Below, piece after piece: positions 42,784 to 51,484 of a DNA stretch of 64,000 nucleotides (position 1 is its first letter; the number at the start of each line of letters is the position of its first letter). The translations under genes were made by a program, and so were the position numbers. The stretch is from Streptomyces globisporus (lineage in GTDB: Bacteria > Actinomycetota > Actinomycetes > Streptomycetales > Streptomycetaceae), in assembly GCA_014649555.1 (NCBI GenBank), contig BMTG01000014.1, forward strand, positions 1 through 64,000, written 5' to 3'. The notes beneath the pieces were generated by a model that saw only the letters and a list, made by a program, of their open reading frames with translations, searched no databases and had not been told where the DNA came from.

Positions 42784-43733
42784 GCCGCCTCCCCTCCGCG
42801 CACGATTCGGCGGGCCCAATACAGCCCGGCCGCCTCAAGGAACGAGCCCACCGCCAGACACGCCAGTCCGCCCGGGGTGTGCAGCAGTACGCGCAGGGGC
42901 TCGGCGCCGAGGGCCGCACCCAACCCCAGACCGGCGACGGGAAGCAACGCCAGGACCACGACCGTCGACCACGCCCCCGCCAGCTGGGCTCGCAACTCCT
43001 CCCGTCTGCGCCGGTCCTCCCGCAGCGCGGCCTCCAGGCGCTCCAGCCCGGTCGCCAGGCCCGCCCCGCCGTCCACGGCCACCCGCCAGCACGCGGCCAT
43101 CCCGGACAGGCCGCCCATCCCCGGGCTCTCCGCCGCCTGCCGCAGCGCGGCCGGCACATCGCCGCCGAACCGTGCCGCCGCCAGCACCGCCGCCTCCGCC
43201 TCCCCCAGCCTGCCGCCGGAAGCGCCCGTCGCCTCAGGTCCGTCCTCTGCAAGACCTTCTCGCAGGGCGACCAGCAACGCCTGTCCCGGTTCGCGCCCGG
43301 CCCGAAGCTCCCCGACCACGGCTCCGCACAACGCCGCGACCGCGATCGTGCCCCTCTCCGCCTCCCGCGTTCCGGCCCGCCTCCGCAGCCATCGGCGGAC
43401 CAACGGGACCGCAACGGCTCCCGCGACCAGCGGCAGCACCGAACTTCCCAGCACCGCGAGCACGACCGCGCCCGGAACGCACCACCATTCCTGACGCTTT
43501 CGGGCCGTTTCCGCCAGGCGCCCCCAGGCCTCGATCAGACGTAGCGACCGGCCCCACGTCCGACGCGGCGCGGGCGGAGCGTCCACGAACAGCACTCGCG
43601 CCCGCCGCACGCCCGGGTCCCGCATCATCGCGAGCCACACCGCCGATCCCGCACAGAGAGCCATTGCCTGGGCCCCGTACGCCGATGTCACCGCTGCCGC
43701 CGTCGTCGTCATCGCCAACTCCATCGCCGTCAC
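42780..43733 (-). CDS. Type II secretion F family protein, TadB-like
   Basis: A 317-residue membrane protein with hydrophobic segments near the N-terminus, residues 80-110 and the C-terminus, and the GspF-type block VVGELRAGREPGQALLVALREGL. The start is taken as GTG 43733, which overlaps the tadA stop as GTGA; ATG 43724 is an alternative. Frames extending further upstream run out of phase through tadA. It is the second platform protein. Confidence 0.88.
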   Translation of the reverse strand: MTAMELAMTTTAAAVTSAYGAQAMALCAGSAVWLAMMRDPGVRRARVLFVDAPPAPRRTWGRSLRLIEAWGRLAETARKRQEWWCVPGAVVLAVLGSSVLPLVAGAVAVPLVRRWLRRRAGTREAERGTIAVAALCGAVVGELRAGREPGQALLVALREGLAEDGPEATGASGGRLGEAEAAVLAAARFGGDVPAALRQAAESPGMGGLSGMAACWRVAVDGGAGLATGLERLEAALREDRRRREELRAQLAGAWSTVVVLALLPVAGLGLGAALGAEPLRVLLHTPGGLACLAVGSFLEAAGLYWARRIVRGGEAA

Positions 43734-44878
43734 AGCGCACCACCGATCAGCGACCGCAGCCGTTCCCATCCCCGCTCGGGAACGAAGCCCCCGACGCCCC
43801 AGCTCAGGGCCGGGACCGTGAAGACGAGACCCGCGGCATCCCGCTCCAGGACGTGCACCTCGGCGACCCGTCGTTGCCCCGCGCGGTCCCGTACGAGATG
43901 CACGACCACCGAGAGCGCGGCCGACAACTGGCTGTGCAGGGCGACCCGGTCGAGGCCGGCCGCGGTGCCGAGCGCCTCCAGTCGGGCGGGGACATGCTCG
44001 GCGGCGTTCGCGTGAACGGTGCCGCACCCTCCCTCGTGTCCGGTGTTCAATGCGGCCAGCAATTGGGTCACCTCGGCGCCGCGCACCTCGCCGACCACAA
44101 GACGGTCGGGTCTCATGCGCAGCGCCTGCCGCACCAGATCGCGCAACGTCACGCGGCCCGCGCCCTCCTGATTGGCCGGGCGGGACTCCAGGCGGACCAC
44201 ATGCGGATGGTCGGGTCGCAGTTCGGCGGAGTCCTCGGCGAGCACGATCCGCTCGTTCACACCGACCGCGCCCAGCAGGCTGGAGAGAAGCGTCGTCTTG
44301 CCTGCCCCGGTGCCCCCACTGATCACATAGGAGATCCGGGCTTCCACGAGGGCCCGCAGGATCCGGTCGCCCCCCGGCGGTACGGTGCCCGCGTCCACCA
44401 GCTCCGCGAGCGAGAAGGCCCGCGGCCGCACCACGCGCAGGGAGAGGCAGGTCGAGCCGACGGCCACCGGGGGCAGCACGGCGTGCATCCGTGTGCCGTC
44501 GGGCAGTCGTGCGTCCACCCAGGGCCGTGCGTCGTCCAGCCTCCTGCCGGCCACCGCCGCGAGACGCTGCGCCAGCCTCCGGACCGCCGCCGCGTCCGAG
44601 AAGGTGACGCTCGTCAGTTGGAGCCCGCCGCCCCGGTCCACCCACACCCGGTCCGGCGCCGACACCAGCACATCGGTCACCTCGGGATCCGCGAGCAACG
44701 GCTCCAGCACGCCCGTGCCGACGAGTTCGCCGCGCAGCTCCGCTGCTGCTCCGAGCACCTCGGCATCTCCCAGCAGCCGTCCCTGGGCCCGCAGGGCGGC
44801 GGCCACTCCGGCCGGTGTGGGAGCGGCACCGCTGCGTGCCAGCCGCTGGCGTACGGCGTCGAGCAGTTCGTCCGTCAT
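43730..44878 (-). CDS. TadA/CpaF secretion ATPase
   Basis: A 382-residue type II/IV secretion ATPase. Walker [14 protein letters not shown], Asp box [14 protein letters not shown], Walker [16 protein letters not shown] and the His box [14 protein letters not shown] are all present. It powers assembly of the Flp-type structure. It overlaps both neighbours by 4 bp (CpaE-like gene upstream, tadB downstream). Confidence 0.95.
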   Translation of the reverse strand: MTDELLDAVRQRLARSGAAPTPAGVAAALRAQGRLLGDAEVLGAAAELRGELVGTGVLEPLLADPEVTDVLVSAPDRVWVDRGGGLQLTSVTFSDAAAVRRLAQRLAAVAGRRLDDARPWVDARLPDGTRMHAVLPPVAVGSTCLSLRVVRPRAFSLAELVDAGTVPPGGDRILRALVEARISYVISGGTGAGKTTLLSSLLGAVGVNERIVLAEDSAELRPDHPHVVRLESRPANQEGAGRVTLRDLVRQALRMRPDRLVVGEVRGAEVTQLLAALNTGHEGGCGTVHANAAEHVPARLEALGTAAGLDRVALHSQLSAALSVVVHLVRDRAGQRRVAEVHVLERDAAGLVFTVPALSWGVGGFVPERGWERLRSLIGGAL

Positions 44879-46011
44879 ACCGCCCCTCCCCCTGGCGGGC
44901 CGGTCACGGGGCTCGTGTCTCCGGCCACCGCCACCTGGTCCCAGAAGGCGGCGCAGAACCGGGCCAGCGAGCCCCGGGCGTTGCCGCCGGGCGGGGTGCC
45001 GTCGTCCTGGGAGTCCAGAAGGCCTGATTCCCAGGGGAGTTCGCCGACGAGCGGAAGACCGATGGCCCGGGCGACCCAGCGCCCGTCCAGACCCGACGCA
45101 TACGGGCCCCGGGGCACCACCCGCAGGTCGTCCAGCACCATTCCGGCCGTGGACGCGACGCGCTTGGCCGCTGCCACCGCGCGCAGTTCGCCCGGCACCA
45201 CAAGCAGCCCGAGATCGAGTTGAGCCAGGGCTTCGGCGACCCCCTCGTCGACCCGGCGCGGGAGGTCGACGACCACCACTCCGCCGAGTCGGCGCGCGGC
45301 GGCGAGGACCGCCCGCATCGCCTGCGGCGGGATCACCACCTCGTCGTCGCGTCCCCAGCTCAGCACCCTCAACCCGTGGAGCGCGGGCAGCGAGTCCTCA
45401 AGGGCTCCGCCCCCGAGCCGCCCCTTCGACTGCGCGAAATCCGGCCACCGCATGCCCTCGGCCCGTTCGCCGCCGAGCAGGACGTCGATGCCGCCTCCCA
45501 GCGGGTCGGCGTCGATCAGCATCGTCCGCCGACCGGACCTCGCCGCGCTCACGGCAAGGGCGCAGGCCAGCGTCGACGCGCCGGAGCCGCCCCGGCCGCC
45601 CATCACGCCGACGGTGAGCGCGGGCCGTCCCACGCCCTCGGCGGCATTGGCGATCTGATCGACGAGCCAGCCCTCGGAATCGGGCAGCCGCAGCACATAC
45701 TCGGCTCCGATCTCCACCGCCCGCCGCCATACGTCCGGGTCGTCCTGGTCCCGGCCGACCAGCATCACCCCCTTCCTCCGGCCGGCACCCCGGCATCGCG
45801 CGGCGGCGTCATCGCCCACCAGCACCATCGGAGCCCGCTCCCAGCTGCCACGACACCCGGGCGGTCCGTGATGGACCTCCGGCTCGGCACCGGCCGCCGC
45901 GCACAGCCGCAGCAGGTCGTCGAGCAGCTCCACGTCCTCCGTCACGATCAGCGGGCCGCCGCGCCGCCCGCCGACGGCCGTCGCCTCTTCTCCTGCGAGG
46001 GATCCAGCCAC
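44875..46011 (-). CDS. CpaE/Ssd-like MinD-family protein, first gene of the tad operon
   Basis: A 378-residue protein. The N-terminal 120 residues resemble a degenerate receiver-like domain; the MinD/ParA-type domain has GGRGGSGASTLACAL in place of KGGxGKT, so both the deviant Walker lysine and the P-loop lysine are replaced, as in the actinobacterial septum-site-determining (Ssd) group. It is expected to position the tad machinery. GTG 46011 has GGAG upstream. Its promoter region carries DnaA-box-like sites and a 16-bp palindrome. Confidence 0.85.
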   Translation of the reverse strand: MAGSLAGEEATAVGGRRGGPLIVTEDVELLDDLLRLCAAAGAEPEVHHGPPGCRGSWERAPMVLVGDDAAARCRGAGRRKGVMLVGRDQDDPDVWRRAVEIGAEYVLRLPDSEGWLVDQIANAAEGVGRPALTVGVMGGRGGSGASTLACALAVSAARSGRRTMLIDADPLGGGIDVLLGGERAEGMRWPDFAQSKGRLGGGALEDSLPALHGLRVLSWGRDDEVVIPPQAMRAVLAAARRLGGVVVVDLPRRVDEGVAEALAQLDLGLLVVPGELRAVAAAKRVASTAGMVLDDLRVVPRGPYASGLDGRWVARAIGLPLVGELPWESGLLDSQDDGTPPGGNARGSLARFCAAFWDQVAVAGDTSPVTGPPGGGAV

Positions 46012-46139
46012 GATCTCCGCCCCCTTCTCACTGCCCCTTCAGTGCGGTTCGCGGTGTTCTCGGAGCGTTTCCGAGATGCGCGATTCCGGCCCCCGCGGAC
46101 TTCGCGGGTGGAATCAACGTGCAGCATCACGGAAAAACA

Positions 46140-46185
46140 TGTGGATCTTGATGAAAAACTGTGGACAACCCCGGGGTTGTGAATA
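46140..46185. promoter_or_regulatory. DnaA-box-like cluster and 16-bp palindrome upstream of the tad operon
   Basis: TGTGGACAA at 46160-46168 is the exact complement of the Streptomyces DnaA box TTGTCCACA. Weaker relatives are TGTGGATCT (46140-46148) and TTGTGAATA (46177-46185). ACAACCCCGGGGTTGT (46165-46180) is a perfect palindrome overlapping the strong box. It may bind DnaA or a dimeric repressor. Confidence 0.5.
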
Positions 46186-46343
46186 ACTTCGTCACCCATA
46201 CCAGCGACTTCCGGAGTGCAGCCCCTTGGCTACACACTGTGACGAGGCGAGTCGCACGAAGGTCGGCTCACACGATCAGGCCGATGACGGCCAGACGGGA
46301 GACATAAGGTGGTTTCCGCCCCTAAAACGCGTCCGGACATGCG

Positions 46344-46376
46344 ACGACCCCCGCCGGGGGGGAGAGCGGGGGTCGT
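46344..46376. terminator. Hairpin upstream of the HAD gene
   Basis: ACGACCCCCGC (46344-46354) pairs with 46366-46376. Lying 137 bp before a start codon it may be an attenuator or the end of an unseen transcript. Confidence 0.5.
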
Positions 46377-46384
46377 CCCCACGG

Positions 46385-46408
46385 CCGACTCGGGGGGGGA
46401 GGAGTCGG
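46385..46408. terminator. Second hairpin with G-run loop
   Basis: CCGACTC (46385-46391) pairs with GAGTCGG (46402-46408) around a loop rich in G. It follows the first hairpin by eight bases. Confidence 0.4.
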
Positions 46409-46512
46409 ACCGGGTTAGCACGGTCGCGAACGATCCGTGACTTCCATGGTGTACCCGAGGCCCTTCTCAGGCAAACCCACGCGCCGGAGTTTACGCCGAA
46501 TGGTGGGCCCCT

Positions 46513-47358
46513 ATGCTCAGCGTTGTGGAAAACTGCTTCTCGCCGCGCACAGCAGCCTTCTTTGACCTGGACAAGACGGTCATTGCGAAGTCTTCGACGC
46601 TGACCTTCAGCAAGTCCTTCTACCAAGGCGGGCTGATCAACCGCCGCGCTGTACTGCGCACCGCGTACACACAGTTCGTGTTCCTCGCCGGGGGCGCCGA
46701 TCACGACCAGATGGAGCGGATGCGTGAATACCTCTCCGCCCTCTGCAAGGGGTGGAACGTCCAGCAGGTCAAGGAGATCGTCGCCGAGACCCTGCATGAC
46801 CTGATCGACCCGATCATCTACGACGAGGCCGCCACCCTCATCGAGGAACACCACACGGCAGGGCGCGACGTGGTCATCGTCTCGACCTCGGGCGCCGAAG
46901 TCGTCGAACCCATCGGCGAACTGCTCGGCGCCGACCGGGTCGTCGCCACCCGCATGGTCGTCGGCGACGACGGCTGCTTCACGGGAGAGATCGAGTACTA
47001 CGCCTACGGGCCCACCAAGGCCGAGGCTGTGAGGGCGCTCGCCGTCTCGGAGGGGTACGACCTTTCGCGCTGCTACGCCTACAGCGACTCGGTGACCGAC
47101 GTGCCGATGCTGGAGTCGGTCGGCCATCCGCACGCGGTCAACCCCGACCGCGCGCTGCGCCGCGAAGCGACCCTTCGCGAGTGGCCGATTCTCGTCTTCA
47201 ACCGCCCGGTCCGGCTCAAGCAGCGCCTGCCCGCCTTCTCAATGCCGCCGCGCCCCGCCCTCGTGGCGGCGGCTGCGGTCGGCGCGGCGGCCGTCACCGC
47301 CGGGCTGGTCTGGTACGCCAGTCGCCGCCGTACCGCCGGGGCAGCCCTGCCCGGGTGA
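46513..47358 (+). CDS. HAD-IB family hydrolase (SerB-like) with C-terminal membrane helix
   Basis: A 281-residue protein. Motif I is FFDLDKT (nucleophile Asp18, acid/base Asp20), motif II VIVSTSG, motif III YSDSVTDVPML. The last 40 residues contain a hydrophobic helix (ALVAAAAVGAAAVTAGLVWYA) followed by Arg residues, so it is probably membrane-anchored with the enzyme domain in the cytoplasm. This subfamily dephosphorylates small molecules or lipid headgroups; its substrate is unknown. Related genes stand near the tad operon in other actinobacteria. Confidence 0.9.
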   Translation: MLSVVENCFSPRTAAFFDLDKTVIAKSSTLTFSKSFYQGGLINRRAVLRTAYTQFVFLAGGADHDQMERMREYLSALCKGWNVQQVKEIVAETLHDLIDPIIYDEAATLIEEHHTAGRDVVIVSTSGAEVVEPIGELLGADRVVATRMVVGDDGCFTGEIEYYAYGPTKAEAVRALAVSEGYDLSRCYAYSDSVTDVPMLESVGHPHAVNPDRALRREATLREWPILVFNRPVRLKQRLPAFSMPPRPALVAAAAVGAAAVTAGLVWYASRRRTAGAALPG

Positions 47359-47438
47359 AGCGGAAGCCAGGCGGCGATCCTCGCCCGATTCGCCGTCCCA
47401 TTCGCCCGTGATTGAACCTAAAAGTAAAGAAGCGGGGC

Positions 47439-47460
47439 CAGGGGTTTCCGTTCCCCTGGT
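47439..47460. terminator. Hairpin downstream of the HAD gene
   Basis: CCAGGGG (47439-47445) pairs with CCCCTGG (47454-47460). On the minus strand it is followed by a T-rich stretch (TTCTTTACTTTT), so it may serve transcripts arriving from the Fic-like gene instead. Confidence 0.55.
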
Positions 47461-47931
47461 CCTGGAGTACAAAGGACATAACGGCCCGCGAGACCAAGGA
47501 CATCCGCGAGGATGACCTGTTGTACGCAGAACGGCCCCACGGACCGCGCACGAAAGCCGAGCACCCACGCGACGTCGACCCGTCGAATACGGGCCAGCCG
47601 CACCAGGTGACGGGCAAAGCACCCGACCTGATGGGCAATTTACGAGGACGCTTGGTAACTGGGCCGACGTGCCAGCGGCGGTACCGCACTCCGGTACCGC
47701 CGCAACCCTTGCAACGGGCCCACGCCCCACCCGCGCCATCACCTTCGGGACCTGGGCCGCCCCCTTGCACCCGCGCCGTCCCCCTCGGGCTTGACCGCCC
47801 GCCTTGCACCGGGCCACCACCCCAGGCCGCCCCTCGCAACGGGCCATCGCCCCGGGCCGAGCCGCGACCCTGGACCCGGCCACCGCCCCCGGCCGAGCCA
47901 TCACCCCAGGGCACGGGCCATCAGCAGACCC
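47461..47931. other. 471-bp region with GGGCCATC-type degenerate repeats, no gene
   Basis: From about 47715 to 47930 a degenerate 13-20 bp unit (GGGCCA, one or two bases, then a C-run and GGCC) recurs at least five times. Open frames are Pro/Arg/Gly-rich in all phases and have no ribosome-binding site. Confidence 0.5.
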
Positions 47932-48756
47932 TCAGGCGGCGCCTCGCTGGAGTGCCTCGCACACTGCGGTCGACTCACGTACACCCAGCTCGACCGAGCG
48001 CCCGCAATGGGTGATCCAGGCGGCCATGCCCTCGGGGGTTCCGGCCGTGTAGCCCTCGAGCGCCGCGACATAGGCCGCCCGGCCCTGTTCCGCGTGCCCC
48101 ACCTCGGCCGGGCAGATCGACTTCGGGTCCAGCCCGCTGCCGATCAGCACGATGCGCTCGGCCGTCCGGGCCACCAGACCGTTGTGCGAGCCGAAGGGGC
48201 GCAGCGCCAGCAGTTCACCGTGCACCACGGCGGCCGTGATCAGGGCGGGGGCGCTGCCGCCCGCGATGATCAGGCGCGAGAGCCCTTCGAGCCGTCCGGC
48301 GACTTCCCCGGCGCTGGGGAGTGGCGCCTCGATCAGCGGCTCGTCCACGGCCTCGCCCGCCAACCGAGGGCGCCCGACCGCGTCGTCGGGGGTCGCCCCG
48401 CCGGCCGCCACCAGATGCAGCCGAGCCAGCACCCGCAGCGGTGACTGCCGCCAGACGGAAAGGAGTTGCCCCGCTTCCGCAGTGAGCCGCAGCGCCGCAC
48501 CGACGGTGCGCGCCTCGTCCTCCCCGCTGAAGTCGGTACGCCGGCGGACCTCTTCGAGGTTCCAGTCGGCACCGGCCAGTACGGCCGAACCACGCGAACC
48601 CCGCAGTGCGGCTTCAGCCGTGACCTCATTGCTGCGGCGCCGCATGACGCGGTGGCCGTAGACCCGGTCGACAGCCTTGCGCACGGAGTCCACGGCATCG
48701 GGCACGCCGGGCAGGGAACCGAGCGCGGCAAGCGGGTCTGAGGCAGTCGTACTCAT
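47932..48756 (-). CDS. Fic-like protein with degenerate catalytic motif
   Basis: A 274-residue mostly helical protein. The segment LRPFGSHNGLVARTAERIVL aligns with the Fic signature (HPFxDGNGRxxR), with the catalytic His replaced by Arg and Asp/Gly replaced by Ser-His. AMPylation by the usual mechanism is therefore unlikely. The N-terminus (ALRGSRGSAVLAGADWNLEEV) also resembles Fic-family N-terminal helices. It is conserved in Streptomyces next to the CooC-like ATPase gene. Start ATG 48756. Confidence 0.75.
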   Translation of the reverse strand: MSTTASDPLAALGSLPGVPDAVDSVRKAVDRVYGHRVMRRRSNEVTAEAALRGSRGSAVLAGADWNLEEVRRRTDFSGEDEARTVGAALRLTAEAGQLLSVWRQSPLRVLARLHLVAAGGATPDDAVGRPRLAGEAVDEPLIEAPLPSAGEVAGRLEGLSRLIIAGGSAPALITAAVVHGELLALRPFGSHNGLVARTAERIVLIGSGLDPKSICPAEVGHAEQGRAAYVAALEGYTAGTPEGMAAWITHCGRSVELGVRESTAVCEALQRGAA

Positions 48757-48858
48757 AAGTAGCGAGGCTACGCGCCCACCCCACCCGGACCACCCTCAAG
48801 TGGCCATCTTCACGAACGGTGACTGCACAAAGCAATCGACCCACTACCCTAGGTGAAC

Positions 48859-49854
48859 ATGAAGATCGCTTTCGTCGGGAAGGGCGGCAGCGGAAAGACC
48901 ACGCTGTCCTCGCTCTTCATCCGCCACCTCGCCGCCAACGAAGCCCACGTCATCGCCGTGGACGCCGATATCAACCAGCACCTGGGGGCAGCCCTCGGGC
49001 TGGACGACGCGGAAGCCGCTGCGCTGCCCGCCATGGGCGCCCACCTCCCCCTCATCAAGGACTACCTACGGGGCACCAACCCCCGTATCGCTTCCGCCGA
49101 GACGATGATCAAGACCACTCCGCCCGGCGAGGGCTCCCGGCTGCTGAGGGTCCGCGAGGACAACCCGATCTTCGATGCCTGTGCGCGTACGGTGCGGCTC
49201 GACGACGGAGACATCCGGCTGATGGCGACGGGCCCGTTCACGGAGTCCGACCTCGGAGTCGCCTGCTACCACTCCAAGGTCGGGGCCGTGGAGCTCTGCC
49301 TCAACCACCTGGTCGACGGCCCCGACGAGTACGTCGTGGTCGACATGACGGCGGGCTCGGACTCGTTCGCCTCGGGCATGTTCACCCGCTTCGACATGAC
49401 GTTCCTGGTCGCGGAGCCGACCCGGAAGGGGGTGTCGGTGTACCGCCAGTACAAGGAGTACGCACGCGACTTCGGCGTCGCCCTGAAGGTCGTCGGGAAC
49501 AAGGTGCAGGGTCCTGACGACCTGGAGTTCCTGCGCGCGGAGGTCGGCGACGACCTGCTGATCGGGATCGGCCACTCCGACTGGGTGCGGTCGATGGAGA
49601 AGGGGCGGCCGTCCAGGTTCGAGCTGCTGGAGGCCGACAACCGGATGGCCCTGCAGGCGCTGCAGGACACCGCCGAGGACTCGTACGAGCTGCGCGACTG
49701 GGAGCGCTACACACGCCAGATGGTGCACTTCCACCTGAAGAACGCCGAGAGCTGGGGCAACGAGAAGACCGGCGCCGACCTGGCGGCCCAGGTCGACCCG
49801 GCCTTCGTACTCGACGAACAACACGCCGGGGCGGGCGTCGCGGCACCCGCCTGA
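48859..49854 (+). CDS. CooC/ParA-like P-loop ATPase
   Basis: A 331-residue SIMIBI-class ATPase. The N-terminus has the deviant Walker A FVGKGGSGKTT with both lysines, a VDADINQHL switch and VVVDMTAGSDSF. This group includes CooC and other metal-cofactor or chaperone-like ATPases. The long insert (residues 60-120) and C-terminal 60 residues are specific to the actinobacterial family. ATG 48859 was preferred to GTG 48853 because AGGTGA precedes it. The stop codon lies inside the first unit of a tandem repeat. Partner protein unknown; divergent from the Fic-like gene. Confidence 0.88.
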   Translation: MKIAFVGKGGSGKTTLSSLFIRHLAANEAHVIAVDADINQHLGAALGLDDAEAAALPAMGAHLPLIKDYLRGTNPRIASAETMIKTTPPGEGSRLLRVREDNPIFDACARTVRLDDGDIRLMATGPFTESDLGVACYHSKVGAVELCLNHLVDGPDEYVVVDMTAGSDSFASGMFTRFDMTFLVAEPTRKGVSVYRQYKEYARDFGVALKVVGNKVQGPDDLEFLRAEVGDDLLIGIGHSDWVRSMEKGRPSRFELLEADNRMALQALQDTAEDSYELRDWERYTRQMVHFHLKNAESWGNEKTGADLAAQVDPAFVLDEQHAGAGVAAPA

Positions 49855-49951
49855 AGCGATGCCCGGGAGCCGTCGCGGCACCCGCCTGAAGCGGTACGCC
49901 CGGGCAGGCGTCGCGGCACCCGCCTGAAGCGATGCCCGGGAGCCGTCGCGG
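49837..49951. repeat. Three and a half tandem units of 35-38 bp at the 3' end of the CooC-like gene
   Basis: Units begin GTCGCGG at 49837, 49872, 49910 and 49945 (partial). The second is diverged and three bases longer. The gene's stop codon (49852-49854) is inside the first unit, so unit loss or gain could alter the C-terminus. It is followed by shorter GAGCACCGGCCCC repeats to 49995. Confidence 0.8.
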
Positions 49952-49996
49952 AACGCCGGCCCTCCGAGCACCGGCCCCCGAGCACCGGCCCCCGAA

Positions 49997-50036
49997 CGTC
50001 GTTCGCCGGCCACCCCAGGGTGGCCGGCGAACGACG
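49997..50036. terminator. 18-bp perfect hairpin between convergent genes
   Basis: Arms 49997-50014 and 50019-50036 with loop CCAG separate the CooC-like gene (+) from the deacetylase-like gene (-), serving both. Confidence 0.85.
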
Positions 50037-50113
50037 CGGTGACGCAGCGACCGCGGTGAAGCAGTGGCGCAGTGACGCGGTGGTGCGGCGACCGCGGTGC
50101 GGTCAGTCGGGAT

Positions 50114-51484
50114 TCAGCCGGTCGCCCCGGCGGGAGGCGCACCCGCGTCGGCCTCCGCGGGCTTCTCGGCGGGCTTCCCCGCCGGCTTCTCCTCGGGCTG
50201 CGCGGCGCCCGGCCGGTTGCCGAGGTAGGACGACCAGCCCGTCTTGGGGGCCTCGCCGACGCCGAGCGTCGTGAGCTTGGCCAGTGCCTTCGGGTCCTGC
50301 GCGTCCAGCCAGTCGACGAGCTGCCGGAAGGACACGCAGCGCACACCTTCCTTGGTGCACACGTTCGCGATGGTCTCCTCGATGGCGCGCATGTAGGTGC
50401 CGCCGTTCCAGGACTCGAAGTGGTTGCCGATGATCAGGGGCGCCCGGTTGCCCTTGTACGAGCGGTCGAAGGCCTGGAGCAGCCCGTCCCGCATCTGGTT
50501 GCCCCAGTAATCGTGTTGGGAGGGGTCGCCCTGGGTGGTCGTCCCGGACTGGTTGACCATGAAGTTGTAGTCCATCGAGAGGGTCTCGAAGGCGCGGCCG
50601 GGCATCGGGACGAGCTGGAGCGGAATGTCCCAGACTCCGCCCTTCTTCTTCGGCCAGACCTGGTTGCCGACGCCGCTGGAGTCGTAGCGGAAGCCCATGG
50701 TCCGGGCGGCGGCGACCATGTTCTCCTTCCCTTCGAGGCAGGGGGTGCGGGCGCCGATCAGTTCCTTCTCGTAGTCGAAGGGGAGCGGCGCCTCACCCTT
50801 CAGCTCCGGGGTGTTGGTCTTCCAGCCCTTGACGAAACCTTTCGCCTGGCTGATTTCGCTCTTCCACTCATCGACGGACCAGGTCCCGACGCCGCCGTCC
50901 GCGCCGCAGAAGTGGCCGTTGAAGTGGGTGCCGATCTCGTTGCCGTCCTTCCAGGCGGCTCGGACCTCGGCGAGGGTGTCGCGGATGCCCTCGGTGTCGT
51001 TGAAGCCGATGTCGGAGCGGCCCGGCGCGTGCTGGGGCGGGTTGTAGAGGTCCTTCTTCTCTTCCGGCAGCAGGTACACACCGCTCAGGAAGTACGTCAT
51101 CTTGGCGTTGTACTTCTTGGCCACACCGCGGAAGTGCGAGAAGAGCTTCTGGCTGTCCTCCCCGGCGCCGTCCCAGGAGAACACCACGAACTGGGGAGGC
51201 TTCTCGCCGGGTGCGAGGCGTTCGACGGCCGGCATGTTCGGCTGGACGCCGGTGAAGGCGGTGGACCCGTCCCCGATGAGCTTGACCGCGTTCTTCGGGG
51301 CGTTGGCCGGCGGGTTCTCCTTGGCGCCGTGGGCGCCCTTCTCCGCGTCGGTCTCCGCGCCTCCGGACGCCGATCCTCCGGCTCCGGATCCGTTGCCGGA
51401 CACAGAGCCGGAACAGCCCGCGAGAACGGCGACCAGGGCCGTGGACATGATGCCCATGGCGATCCTCTTCGTGGCGGCCATCAT
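50114..51484 (-). CDS. Polysaccharide-deacetylase-like lipoprotein
   Basis: A 456-residue exported protein starting at ATG 51484 (AGAGGG seven bases upstream). Signal peptide and lipobox VAVLAGC place the lipidated Cys at 24, followed by a Gly/Ser linker. The catalytic domain resembles NodB-type deacetylases: VVFSWDGAGEDS for the first motif (one Asp where TFDDG is usual) and EIGTHFNGHFC for the metal-binding histidines. The C-terminus is a Pro/Ala/Lys/Glu repeat. It probably acts on cell-wall or extracellular polysaccharide; the reduced first motif makes activity uncertain. Confidence 0.85.
   Translation of the reverse strand: MMAATKRIAMGIMSTALVAVLAGCSGSVSGNGSGAGGSASGGAETDAEKGAHGAKENPPANAPKNAVKLIGDGSTAFTGVQPNMPAVERLAPGEKPPQFVVFSWDGAGEDSQKLFSHFRGVAKKYNAKMTYFLSGVYLLPEEKKDLYNPPQHAPGRSDIGFNDTEGIRDTLAEVRAAWKDGNEIGTHFNGHFCGADGGVGTWSVDEWKSEISQAKGFVKGWKTNTPELKGEAPLPFDYEKELIGARTPCLEGKENMVAAARTMGFRYDSSGVGNQVWPKKKGGVWDIPLQLVPMPGRAFETLSMDYNFMVNQSGTTTQGDPSQHDYWGNQMRDGLLQAFDRSYKGNRAPLIIGNHFESWNGGTYMRAIEETIANVCTKEGVRCVSFRQLVDWLDAQDPKALAKLTTLGVGEAPKTGWSSYLGNRPGAAQPEEKPAGKPAEKPAEADAGAPPAGATG

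Larger units (their letters stand above)
46012..46512. other. 501-bp divergent intergenic region between the tad operon and the HAD gene
   Basis: It holds an AT-rich core (46130-46190) with DnaA-box-like sites and a palindrome, then two hairpins (46344-46376, 46385-46408) before the HAD gene. Also a small hairpin CCCGCG/CGCGGG at 46092-46108. No protein gene was seen. Confidence 0.6.

Noticed and set aside
46140-46185. Possible chromosomal origin of replication
   Set aside because: Only one perfect DnaA box, and none of the usual neighbours (dnaA, dnaN, rpmH); Streptomyces oriC contains many boxes.
49837-49951. Possible CRISPR array
   Set aside because: Units are adjacent without unique spacers, and no cas genes are present.
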